DNA from: Pirellulaceae bacterium
GTDB taxonomy: Bacteria > Planctomycetota > Planctomycetia > Pirellulales > Pirellulaceae
Assembly: GCA_026004795.1 (NCBI GenBank)
Contig: BPJV01000004.1
Location: 1 to 64,000, forward strand
Length of the DNA: 64,000 bases
Direction: 5' to 3'
The translations under genes and the position numbers were made by a program. How positions within the stretch are numbered: the stretch's first letter is position 1; each line of letters starts with the position of its first letter. Below, one piece after another: positions 1 through 8,981 of this stretch. Below the pieces are notes generated by a model. The model did no database searches. It saw nothing but the letters and a program-made list of their open reading frames with translations, and was not told where the DNA came from.

Positions 1-1
1 G

Positions 2-745
2 GAAGCTATGGTGCGACGCGTTTTTGTGTCGCAGGACGAGGTGATCGAGATCGGTGAGGAGGAAGCCGAACAAGCAGGGTTCGAGAGTCCGGTCCCGTCG
101 TTGCGCCGTTTTCAACCGGTCAGCGGCAATGTGCCGGGGAGGGCGAGCGCCGGAAACAAATACTCGTGGTTGGCGACGCTCAGTCCGCTCGAGGCCACGC
201 GGATAGGCACCGAACAGCAATACGTCTTATCGCTAGTGGTCTTGTTCGAGCGCGATCGGTTGTTCAATCCGACGCTGCGCACCGGCGGCGTGCCCGACCC
301 TCGTTCCACCCCGCAGGGTGAGCGGCTGATGTGGGTGGTGCCGCAGAGCGGCAATTTCGTTGGCGGAAACGGTGGACGGGTCCAGTTGCTTTTCTCCTCG
401 GCCATGGAAGAGGAAATCCGCGTCGGTGATTGGGTGATGCTGGCCAAGCATGTTGCGGCGGAGCAAGTTCCCGGAGTAGGTGTTCGTCCCTATTCGGTGT
501 TTCGTTGGTATCGCGTCGTCTCGGTCGATAGTGAACCAACATTGTTGGATGTAGGCGCGGTGGTGGCTGATCCTTACGGCAACGCGAATGCTGAACCCGT
601 GTGGTCGGTTCATGTTGGATTAGCCGGTCCTGACTGGGTTTTCGGCACGTATACCGGCGCTGGACTTCAAGCCGCCCCCACCACAGCCACCTTGGTCAAA
701 GGTGCGGTAGCGGTTTACGAACGCGTGGTCGAGATACCGGATTGA
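2..745 (+). CDS. C-terminal part of a pseudopilin-like exported protein
   Basis: The frame is open to the left edge, and the first ATG (base 8) follows in-frame codons, so this is probably the 3' end of a longer gene. The visible 245 residues have no signal peptide or membrane segment. They are rich in beta-prone, Gly/Val/Pro segments with the block YSWLATLSPLEATRIG followed by a Val/Leu strand, which resembles the periplasmic part of planctomycete pseudopilins. The next gene downstream is a pseudopilin-anchored giant protein, which fits a type II secretion or type IV pilus-like minor pilin cluster. The missing N-terminus would carry the prepilin peptidase site if this is right. The assignment rests on context and texture, not on a catalytic motif. 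Confidence 0.55.
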   Translation, partial: EAMVRRVFVSQDEVIEIGEEEAEQAGFESPVPSLRRFQPVSGNVPGRASAGNKYSWLATLSPLEATRIGTEQQYVLSLVVLFERDRLFNPTLRTGGVPDPRSTPQGERLMWVVPQSGNFVGGNGGRVQLLFSSAMEEEIRVGDWVMLAKHVAAEQVPGVGVRPYSVFRWYRVVSVDSEPTLLDVGAVVADPYGNANAEPVWSVHVGLAGPDWVFGTYTGAGLQAAPTTATLVKGAVAVYERVVEIPD

Positions 746-1121
746 TGATCCGCGTTCCCCCCTGGGGGCGAGGCCAGCGCTAGGGGGAAGCTGACCTCGC
801 CAAGGCGAATGATGAAATGAGAAGTGGAAAAGTCAGTTGCGAACTTTGAGAAATGAAGTGTTAGAGGCAATGTCGGATCTGCAAAAAAGGAGCGGCCGTT
901 TCGCCAATGGCGCCGAACTGTGGCCAAGGCGGTCGTACGCTGCCTTCGGCTCCTCGAAGGCGTTGTCCTAACGGAACGTAGGCGGAGGCAATCGTGACGA
1001 GTGCCTCCGCGGCAGGTGGCCGTCCGCCGATGAGCGATCGACGATTCCTGCATTCCGATTGCCGCATCGCTGAACCCAGCGAGAATCGATAACCATGCAC
1101 AACTTAAACGGAGCAAGCCTC
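746..1121. other. Intergenic region between two pseudopilin-like genes
   Basis: This 376-base gap holds one clear inverted repeat near its start (767-801) and no convincing coding frame. A weak GGAG about 10 bases before 1122 serves the next gene. No sigma-70 promoter was recognised. Confidence 0.5.
767..801 (+). terminator. GC-rich hairpin after the first gene
   Basis: The arms GGCGAGGCCAGC and GCTGACCTCGCC pair with one mismatch around an 11-base loop, 22 bases after the stop codon. No T-tract follows, so this is a possible Rho-assisted terminator or a plain RNA stem. Confidence 0.3.
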
Positions 1122-4100
1122 ATGTCTGAACGATCCACACGTTACCCTCGTCGTGAGGGTTTGATCTTGTTGGTGGTTCTCGGCATGTTGTCGTTGTTCA
1201 GCCTGTTGGCGGTCACCTATGTCGTCGTTTCCAGTCAATCGCGAGCCGCCAACACCGCGATGGTGCGCCGAGACTTTCGGGGCACGCCCCCAGCCAAGTT
1301 GCTCGATTCGGCCCTGCGCATCGCTTTGCGGGGTACGACCGATCCCGCCTCCTCGCTGTGGCATCATGACTTGCTGGGCGACTTGTACGGTTCGATCGAA
1401 CCACCGGTGCAATTGCGGGTGCGCCGGACCGAGTGGTCGGGAAATACCGGGGCCGGTTTGAACACCGCCATCCCTCCGAATCCACCACCCCCTGCGGGCT
1501 GGGCTCCACCCTTGACGCCGGTTCACCCCGAGCGACCGTTGCTGTTAGAAGGACGATTTTTGCGCATCCCCATAGTGCGCAATGCGCTCGCTGCCAACCA
1601 AGAATTTCCCAGTTCCAATCCTGCGAATGCCAACGCGTACTTGCCGGTAGAACATGACGTATGGACGGGCCGCATCGTTACGTTCCTCGATGGTCCCTTG
1701 CGCGGCCACTCCTTGCGGGTAATTCGTTACGTCGGGGACACACGCAACGCGGTCGATGGCAGCGGCAATCCGAACATGGACCAGCGCATCCAAACGTTCA
1801 GCATCGTCATCGATTTGCAGGACCTGCCGAATGAAGTGGTGCACGTGGGAGGCACGACTCGCTCCTTGCGCGAATGGATCGAGGCGACGCCGGCCGGGCC
1901 GGACCAGCGTGGGTTGTATCTGTGTTATCAATTCGACGCGCAGAACAGTATTCAAGCAGGTTACCGAGTACTGCTCAACGCCGCTCCGTTCAATGCGCAC
2001 GGCGTGGGGATTCGTAGCGACCTCAGCAACGTCAGCCAGAATCATAGTTTGCCCACTCCGCTGGATACAGCCGGCATTTCCACGTTTCCCGTAAACCTGC
2101 AACCGAATTATGGCAGGTTGGGGGCTGGCGGGTTGGAAGGCGACACAGACGAATCGTACGACGCGGCTGACTACAACAACTTCTGGCTGAGCCATCGAGC
2201 CAGTGGGGCGACCAGCAGCGAGGACATCATTCCTAGTTTCCATCGGCCGGCGTTGATCAACTATATCGCCAACTGGAAGGACCCCAGCACCTTCGTCAAC
2301 TTCGAGGAATTAGCGGCTACAGTACTGAGGATCGAGCGGGCGGCGGCCCGTCCACTTGCGTATCGCGTCATCAATGGGACGAATTCGGGTACACCCGACT
2401 TGGTTTCCAATTTGAGTTTCAGCGGGAGCAACCTGGGGGACTACGCCAATGGCCGCGAACCGATCCTCGACTGCGTGTTCGATAACAACTGGGCTTCCTC
2501 ACCGAACGGTGTGCAGGCGTTTCAAAACTGGGTCAGGTGGCTGACGCTGGGGCCGTGGGATGTGGACAGCGATGCCGACGGCATCTTCGATGGCATCTGG
2601 GTCGATCCCAACATGCCGTTGATCACCTCGCCGGAAGGCAAGCTGCTCAAGGTGCTCGTCTCCTACACGATTGAGAGCCTCGATTCGCGACTGGATGTGA
2701 ACGCCGCAGGAAACCTAACCCAAGCGGACGCTAATTTTACCACCCAAACGAATGCGTCCTACGTTGTAGGCGCGGGGAACTATCTCCCGCAGGGGCTGGG
2801 TTTGGGGCCGGCCGACATCGCATTGCGCCATCTCTTCCCTAACGATAATGCGTACCTGCAATTCCTTTTCGAGCGTTACGGTGGCGTCAATTTTCATGCG
2901 GGGGCGGAGGGCAATGATTTGCGCAGTCGCTTGAACGAACGCGAGTTTCTCAAGAACACAATGGCCTCTTCGTTACCGCGGCATCCGCTACTGCCGGCGT
3001 TTAGTCTATCCGTCAACGGTCGCCAGGCGATTGGATTGGATCACCTAGGAAACCCCCTGGTACTCAACGCGAATCCCCTCAACATCGGAGGGCCGATGAC
3101 GCAGTTCGACGACGAGGCGTATGAAGCGCGGTGGATGCGCGGCGCGTACCGCGACGCTCCTTTCACCTTGGCGGAGTGGGAGCGACTGTTGAGACGGAAC
3201 GATTGGGATCGCAGCAATCTGCCGCGACGGCTTGACGGCTTGGCACTTGTTCACCGGTCGATCGTCCCTCGTTCTCGTCATTTGCGCCTGCCTTCAATGG
3301 CCGTCCCTCAGAACAATGATCGGTCGAATTCGTTGTACGAGCTGCTGGCCGATATCTACGCGTTTCGGGATCTAGCCAATCATGGAGTTGCGGCGGACAA
3401 CGCCATGAGTTTTGCCATGTTTGCCGAGCTGTTTCCTATCGAACTGCATCGCGGCCAGTTGATGAATCTGAACCGGCCTTTGGGCAATGGGGTGGACGAC
3501 GACGGAGATGGTAATGTCGATGAACCGGAAGAAATGCTGCAGAACCGAATCGATGACGACGGCGACGGCACAATCGATGAATTGACCGTCGCCGAGCGTC
3601 AGCCGCCTGTAAATTCCACGGCAGGCTTTACGAGTCGTCAACGCACGCAAGTGATCAGTGGCAACACCATGCAGTACTCGAATCCCCAAATGGTTGAAGA
3701 CTACACCTTCGGACAGGGGATCGACTCGGGCAATCTCGATCCAGCCTACGAATCGCTCACTTCTGTGGCCGACAGGGCCTTTCACTTCGGCCAGCAGAGC
3801 CGTCAATTGGCTGCTCGCAATCTTTATTGCTTGGCGATGTTAATTTTGCCCGAAGAATTGTACCTATCCAATCGTCCCAACAGTAGTCCATTGACCGGGG
3901 ATTTGCGCGCGCGGGCCATCGCCCAATGGGCGGTCAATGTCATCGATTTCCGCGATGCCGACTCGGCCATGACACGCTTTCCTTATGATCCCGATCCGTT
4001 CGTCAGTACGGGGGGCACCTACTATTGGGAACCTGAATTGAACAAGGGCGAAGTGGTATGGGGACATGAGAACGTCGATGTGGTCCTGACCGAGTCATTG

Positions 4101-6851
4101 GCGACTCACGACCTGCGGGTGAAGGATACCGATCGCGATTCGACGGGCAGACGCACAACGGCCACCACCAACCCGGATGATGATTTCGATCAGTATCGCA
4201 TGCCCGAAGGCTCGCTATTCCTGGAACTGATGGCCACGCGGACGACATCCGATGCCAATGATACCTCGGTCCCGGGCGTCGCTGCGTCCACGTTCCCTTG
4301 GTCCTTATATACACGGGTAGGGAGTAATGTCGTGTTGAACCTGGGAGCAATCACGCCTCCCAATGAAAATGGCATACAATTCCCGGTGTTTCGAATTGTT
4401 ATTTCGGCGCCCCATCCGAATTCCTCCGCCAGTCCGCTAGCTCTCCAACAACCGGGCCGTGAAGTCGAAAGGTCGGTTACGACCTATCAGTTTTCGCAGA
4501 CGTCGGCCAGCGGTTTGGTGTGGGATGTCACGAATCCCACCGCACCACCGCCGCTGGACATTGACCGCGTCATTCTGTTTACGCAGCCAGGGCTATTAGC
4601 CATCAATGGTCAATCGATTCCAGACCTGCCGACTGGCTTGACGGCAGCTCAGGTGCAAGGGCGCGTTTTCGAAAACCGTAGTGGTCGGCCGATGGTATTG
4701 GCCGGAGGACAGTACCTGGTAGTTGGACCGCGGCAGGTCACTTACTTTGGTTCGCGCAATGTTGGCGGCACGAATCATCGGCCGAATCACCACCGGATCG
4801 TGCTCGAGGACGCCTTCACGCCGTACCAGCCGAGCAACACGCAGGGCAACAATGCGGGACCCTACCGGAATTGGGTCACCTACTTCGACGGGAACAATGA
4901 TCGAGTAAACAACCGTCGCACTGATTCCATGGGGAACCCAGCCACACGGGATTGTCTGACCATGATCGCGGGTATTCCTCCTATGACTTGGAATCCAAAC
5001 CCGGGAGGAAATTCCCCTCCGTTGTTGGATATGATCGGGGTAAATGTTTCGGCGCCGCATGTGAACCAGTATTATCCGCCGCCGACCGAACAATTGGACA
5101 GCAACGACAACATGCCGGATCCGGTTAACAATGCGCCCGGCTTTGCGCTGATGCCCGGAGATGCTTTTTATGATTTCTCCGGAGGAGGTACGACGCCGTC
5201 CCTACCGGACGAGCCGTTCGACAGCACGGATCGGAACCTCTCCCCGATTGCCCGTTTTTGGCCCCTCAACGGTGCCAGTGGGACACCGGGAACGTCGGAC
5301 TTGCCCGCTCCGGGAACGGTCGAGGACTGGTGCACGGCGTTCCTACAGCGGTTGGCTGATCCTGAACGGCCATGGCACGCAGTCTTCAATCCGTACATCA
5401 CGGTGGATTGGATCCCCATCGACCTGACGGTTTTCTCTGGGGAAGACAACATTGATGCCGGAAGCAGTTATCGATTCACTACACGGCAAAAGTCGGGGGC
5501 GATGGTCGACGTTACGGCGGGAGGTTTCGCGCCGCAGACCGGACGCACCTTCCTTTCCTACGCCGTGACCAACACGGGGGCTTACACCTCGCCTACGGGC
5601 GCAGTGACGGGAACCTATTTCGACCGCCAACTGCCGCTGGATACCTCGTTGGCCAATCCACCTCAGCCTGATCGCGTGCGGCCGACGACCGACACTGGCG
5701 CCTCGCAGCACTTCGTGACGCTTGGCTACTTGAACTCACCGTTCCGTATGTTGGGGCAGGATACGCCACAGGTGGTCAATGGGTATATCGGTGCCCCGGC
5801 GGATATGCCGGCGTCGCTGTTCTGGTTAGACCGACCGTTCGCCAATCCGCTGGAGCTGATGATGGTGCCGCTGTCAGCGCCTGGGCAACTGTTTCAGGAG
5901 TTTTCCACGCCCGCACCACCCGGTTCGACCAATCTCTACAGTTCACCTCAAGACGTGAACGACATGACGCACTTACCCAATTTCTTCCAGGCAATCGACG
6001 CGTCCGCCGGCAATCAATTGTCCCCGGCAACCTTGTTCGAGCTGGTGGAAACACCGTCTCCATGGACTGATGCCGAGGATTGGCTCCCACCCGATGTCGT
6101 CGTGAGACCGTCAGCGACTACCTTGCAGGACGTCAGCGTCCGCGAACTTTTCGCCCCCTTGAGGCCTCCTTACAATCGAATTTCCTGCTTCACCGAACCG
6201 GGACGGGTAAATATCAATGACATTTCCGAACCGGCGGTGTGGCAAGGGATCATCTGGGGGACATTGTCTCCGTCGCAACGGACCAGCATATTGACTGGGG
6301 GGGCCTTGCCGTATTGGAATCCGTTGGTCGTCAGCCGTCGAGGTTACGATGTGGGGCAACCCGGTTTCTACGGCAGCAATCCCGCTAGTTTGCCGTTGAG
6401 TCCAGACTACCCCACTCGCTTTGCCGGCGTATTCAAATCGCCTTTCGAAGCAGGGTTCGTCCCAGACACTTTTGGCGGTGTTTTGGATCAGCAGGCAATT
6501 AGTAACCCTGTACAAACGACCCTGCTGCGGTCGGTACTCAATGGTAACCAACCGCTCTTTTCGCCCTCCAGCCCCTATCCGGTTAAACATCCATTCGCCG
6601 AATACTTGCCGATCACGCGGTTGGCCAATTTGGTGACGACGCGGTCGAACGTGTTTAGCGTGCGGGTAACGATCGGCTTCTTCGAGGTCGACGCTAGCGG
6701 CAGTCTGGGGCAGGAGTATTTGGCCGACGAAGGACGAAGCCAACGCCATACCGCCTTTTACATCATCGATCGCTCGATACCGGTCGGCTACCAACAGGGA
6801 CGCGACTTGAACACCGAGAAGTGCATCCTGATGCGGCGAATGATCGAATAG
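1122..6851 (+). CDS. Giant pseudopilin-anchored (GspK/PilX-like) protein, 1909 aa
   Basis: The N-terminus has basic residues, then Glu-Gly, then a hydrophobic helix (LILLVVLGMLSLFSLLAV), the layout of a class III prepilin. Gly would precede the cleavage site, but position +5 is Val rather than Glu, as in GspK-type tip pseudopilins. The start at 1122 is preferred over 1095 because GGAG lies at a fitting distance. The remaining roughly 1870 residues are extracytoplasmic. They contain three Asp-rich loops that resemble calcium-binding or thrombospondin type 3 repeats: DVDSDADGIFDG near residue 481, VDDDGDGNVDE near 790 and IDDDGDGTIDE near 809. GspK proteins are usually 300-400 residues, so this protein is about five times longer. 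A role in a pseudopilus or surface filament is inferred. Confidence 0.7.
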   Translation: MSERSTRYPRREGLILLVVLGMLSLFSLLAVTYVVVSSQSRAANTAMVRRDFRGTPPAKLLDSALRIALRGTTDPASSLWHHDLLGDLYGSIEPPVQLRVRRTEWSGNTGAGLNTAIPPNPPPPAGWAPPLTPVHPERPLLLEGRFLRIPIVRNALAANQEFPSSNPANANAYLPVEHDVWTGRIVTFLDGPLRGHSLRVIRYVGDTRNAVDGSGNPNMDQRIQTFSIVIDLQDLPNEVVHVGGTTRSLREWIEATPAGPDQRGLYLCYQFDAQNSIQAGYRVLLNAAPFNAHGVGIRSDLSNVSQNHSLPTPLDTAGISTFPVNLQPNYGRLGAGGLEGDTDESYDAADYNNFWLSHRASGATSSEDIIPSFHRPALINYIANWKDPSTFVNFEELAATVLRIERAAARPLAYRVINGTNSGTPDLVSNLSFSGSNLGDYANGREPILDCVFDNNWASSPNGVQAFQNWVRWLTLGPWDVDSDADGIFDGIWVDPNMPLITSPEGKLLKVLVSYTIESLDSRLDVNAAGNLTQADANFTTQTNASYVVGAGNYLPQGLGLGPADIALRHLFPNDNAYLQFLFERYGGVNFHAGAEGNDLRSRLNEREFLKNTMASSLPRHPLLPAFSLSVNGRQAIGLDHLGNPLVLNANPLNIGGPMTQFDDEAYEARWMRGAYRDAPFTLAEWERLLRRNDWDRSNLPRRLDGLALVHRSIVPRSRHLRLPSMAVPQNNDRSNSLYELLADIYAFRDLANHGVAADNAMSFAMFAELFPIELHRGQLMNLNRPLGNGVDDDGDGNVDEPEEMLQNRIDDDGDGTIDELTVAERQPPVNSTAGFTSRQRTQVISGNTMQYSNPQMVEDYTFGQGIDSGNLDPAYESLTSVADRAFHFGQQSRQLAARNLYCLAMLILPEELYLSNRPNSSPLTGDLRARAIAQWAVNVIDFRDADSAMTRFPYDPDPFVSTGGTYYWEPELNKGEVVWGHENVDVVLTESLATHDLRVKDTDRDSTGRRTTATTNPDDDFDQYRMPEGSLFLELMATRTTSDANDTSVPGVAASTFPWSLYTRVGSNVVLNLGAITPPNENGIQFPVFRIVISAPHPNSSASPLALQQPGREVERSVTTYQFSQTSASGLVWDVTNPTAPPPLDIDRVILFTQPGLLAINGQSIPDLPTGLTAAQVQGRVFENRSGRPMVLAGGQYLVVGPRQVTYFGSRNVGGTNHRPNHHRIVLEDAFTPYQPSNTQGNNAGPYRNWVTYFDGNNDRVNNRRTDSMGNPATRDCLTMIAGIPPMTWNPNPGGNSPPLLDMIGVNVSAPHVNQYYPPPTEQLDSNDNMPDPVNNAPGFALMPGDAFYDFSGGGTTPSLPDEPFDSTDRNLSPIARFWPLNGASGTPGTSDLPAPGTVEDWCTAFLQRLADPERPWHAVFNPYITVDWIPIDLTVFSGEDNIDAGSSYRFTTRQKSGAMVDVTAGGFAPQTGRTFLSYAVTNTGAYTSPTGAVTGTYFDRQLPLDTSLANPPQPDRVRPTTDTGASQHFVTLGYLNSPFRMLGQDTPQVVNGYIGAPADMPASLFWLDRPFANPLELMMVPLSAPGQLFQEFSTPAPPGSTNLYSSPQDVNDMTHLPNFFQAIDASAGNQLSPATLFELVETPSPWTDAEDWLPPDVVVRPSATTLQDVSVRELFAPLRPPYNRISCFTEPGRVNINDISEPAVWQGIIWGTLSPSQRTSILTGGALPYWNPLVVSRRGYDVGQPGFYGSNPASLPLSPDYPTRFAGVFKSPFEAGFVPDTFGGVLDQQAISNPVQTTLLRSVLNGNQPLFSPSSPYPVKHPFAEYLPITRLANLVTTRSNVFSVRVTIGFFEVDASGSLGQEYLADEGRSQRHTAFYIIDRSIPVGYQQGRDLNTEKCILMRRMIE

Positions 6852-7099
6852 GGCGAAGGAATCCTCCGCCCAACCGATGGCACGGCGCCGTCATTCAGCT
6901 TCCCGGGTCCTGCATGCGGGGCGAGCTTTATGGGGAGCATACCGCGCAATGCCTCTGGCGTTCGCGTGCCGCGGAGCGCGATTTTCCTCCACGTGCTCTC
7001 CACCGATCCTAGAACGGGGACCGTGGGAGTTGTTGAGGTGGGGGCGCGCCGTGGACTTGTTTCGGCACGCGCTTTTTCTGTTTGTTCTGGTACCAAGTG

Positions 7100-7167
7100 T
7101 TTTCTGGTTCCCAGGCTTTTCTAGTTCCCAGGCTTTTCTAGTTCCCAGGCTTTTCTGGTTCCCAGGC
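7100..7167. repeat. 17-bp tandem repeat, four units
   Basis: The unit TTTTCTAGTTCCCAGGC occurs four times head to tail, ending at 7116, 7133, 7150 and 7167. The outer two units have G instead of A at the eighth base. The last unit runs into a full palindrome, so the array looks like serial copying of half of that palindrome. Confidence 0.85.
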
Positions 7168-7281
7168 TCTGCCTGGGAACCCAATGTTCTCCAGGCTCCG
7201 CCTGGGAACCTGTGTTTTTGGTGGTTTCTGGTTCTCCAGGCTCCTCCTGGCCCCCGCGTGTTCTCCGGGCTCCGCCTGCCC
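7157..7281. repeat. Degenerate palindromic repeats on CCAGGCTCCGCCTGG
   Basis: A near-perfect palindrome, GGTTCCCAGGC with its complement GCCTGGGAACC around CT, lies at 7157-7181. Further decayed copies of CCAGGCTCCGCCTGG follow to about 7281. Such REP-like palindromes are typical substrates of REP-associated transposases, and one such gene lies 4 kb downstream. Confidence 0.75.
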
Positions 7282-7589
7282 AGCGCGAGGCAAAGCTCCC
7301 GTGCGGGGCCGGTACTTCGCGTCCGCTGCGTTTCCTGGGAAATCGGTCTGAGGATATCGATAATCTGCGGCGGCGGCCGCTGAAACAGGAGAGATTCTTC
7401 GGGCGACCGAATTCTTGAGGCCCGTTCGCTTTCGGGACGAACCGTTTATAATCCGCTTCGTGCCCCATCCGTTTTCGCAGTCGCCAGGCGATGGCTCTGT
7501 CCTCTCAATGGCGTCATTCCAGCCTGTTGCTCCTCTTGCAGGGCACATGGCCGATACCTGTCTACTTTGTCCCTTGTGGCCTATTATCC

Positions 7590-8981
7590 ATGGCATCGAA
7601 GCGTATTTTTCCGCTCCACCTCAGTCCTTTCGAACACTACATGTTTCTGGACGATAGTCCGCAATATCCCATGACGTTCGTGGAGCGGTATGTATTCTCG
7701 GGAGACCTGGATCGCTCCGCCTTCGAGCGTGCGTTCGAGGAGGCCTTGGCGCGGCATCCACTCCTGACGGCAAGGATTCAGCCAGCCAAAGCCGGGCGCG
7801 ATTGTTGGGTCGCGGGAGATACCTTTCCCGAGATCGATTGGGGAAACTACGACGAGCCGATTACGTTGCCTACGGCGGGAGAGTTCATCGATCTGCGCCA
7901 GGAACCGGGGCTGCGCGCTTGGGTGAGGCATGATACGCAGCAGGCGGTGTTGACGTTGCAATTCCATCACGCCAGTTGCGATGGCATTGGTTCCTACCAG
8001 TTCCTCGGTGATCTGTTGCAAGGATACGCGCTGCGTACTGGCGGCGAGGTGGCACCGCTGGCCGAATTGGACCGCCGGACCTTGAAAGATCGCAACCGCA
8101 GCGGTTTCGAACCCTTATTGACCAATGACCAGATGGAACATGGCTGGCGGGAGTTGCGCAAGTTCATGTTGCGGAGGATCCTACCGGTGGCGCCACCACG
8201 AAATCGAAGCGATCGACAGCCACCGCCCCCCTTTCCGGGAATTCAATCGCACGTGTTCGACAAAGATGCGTACAAGGCTTTTCGCCTTGCATGCCAACGG
8301 GATGGATTGACGGTCAACGATGCCTTGGTGACCGATCTGTTCTTGACGATGCGTGACTGGAACCGCTCTCATGGTCGGTATGTTGTTCCTGGCGGATTGT
8401 GCGTCATGGTTCCCATGGACTTACGCCAGCCCCACGAACCGCTTCGCACGGCCTGCAATTGTGTGACCTACGCTTTGTTGCGGCGCCGCAGCGGGGAACT
8501 GCAGGACGAGCGCGGCGTGGCGGATTTTGTCCGTGCCGAGATGACACGACTGAAAAGCCAGCGGTATTTTACCGGATTCGCGAAACTGATGGTAATGGCA
8601 CGCTACAACCCGCGGGCCGCTCGGTGGGTGTTGCGCAGCAATAAGTGTCTGGCCTCAGCGATTCTCTCCAACACGGGTGATCCGACGAAGAGTTTTTACC
8701 TACCGCTGCCCCGAAAGAGTGGTTTGGTGCAATGCGGCAACCTGCAGTTGGAGACGATCGAGGGAGTCCCGCCGCTACGTAAACTGACACACGTCACGAT
8801 GTCGATCTTTACCTATCGCCGCGATTTACGAATCTGCCTCCGGTGCAGTCCTCATTATTTTTCCGAAACCGGCACTCAGCAATTTCTAGATGCGTACGTC
8901 AATAGGCTGCGGCGACGGATCGACCATGGAGGGAGTCCCACCAACGCGGAAGAAACCAGCCCGGCGGCGGCACTGGGCTAG
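7590..8981 (+). CDS. Stand-alone condensation-domain / acyltransferase-like protein
   Basis: The 463-residue product has the HHxxxDG active-site motif of the CoA-dependent acyltransferase superfamily (HHASCDG, residues 126-132), followed by a helix (IGSYQFLGDLL) as in NRPS condensation domains, PapA and wax ester synthases. The opening FPLHLSPFEHYMF also fits the start of condensation-type folds. There is no adenylation or carrier domain here or nearby, so the acyl donor and acceptor are unknown. Esterification or amidation of a lipid or small metabolite is an inference from the family. The start is uncertain: 7590 is chosen because homologous folds begin near SPFEHYMF, while 7491 would add a hydrophobic 33-residue leader. 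The gene ends tail to tail with the next one, sharing a CTAG. Confidence 0.7.
   Translation: MASKRIFPLHLSPFEHYMFLDDSPQYPMTFVERYVFSGDLDRSAFERAFEEALARHPLLTARIQPAKAGRDCWVAGDTFPEIDWGNYDEPITLPTAGEFIDLRQEPGLRAWVRHDTQQAVLTLQFHHASCDGIGSYQFLGDLLQGYALRTGGEVAPLAELDRRTLKDRNRSGFEPLLTNDQMEHGWRELRKFMLRRILPVAPPRNRSDRQPPPPFPGIQSHVFDKDAYKAFRLACQRDGLTVNDALVTDLFLTMRDWNRSHGRYVVPGGLCVMVPMDLRQPHEPLRTACNCVTYALLRRRSGELQDERGVADFVRAEMTRLKSQRYFTGFAKLMVMARYNPRAARWVLRSNKCLASAILSNTGDPTKSFYLPLPRKSGLVQCGNLQLETIEGVPPLRKLTHVTMSIFTYRRDLRICLRCSPHYFSETGTQQFLDAYVNRLRRRIDHGGSPTNAEETSPAAALG

Larger units (their letters stand above)
6852..7589. other. Repeat-rich intergenic region
   Basis: No gene is convincing here. Bases 7100-7270 hold a short tandem repeat and several palindromes built on TTCCCAGGC (separate entries). 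A TATAAT hexamer lies at 7447-7452, about 140 bases before the next gene, but without a good -35 box. The open frames in the repeat area arise from the repeat itself. Confidence 0.6.

Noticed and set aside
7100-7167. 17-bp array considered as iterons of a replication origin
   Set aside because: No replication initiator gene or AT-rich unwinding region is near, and the unit is half of a common palindrome.
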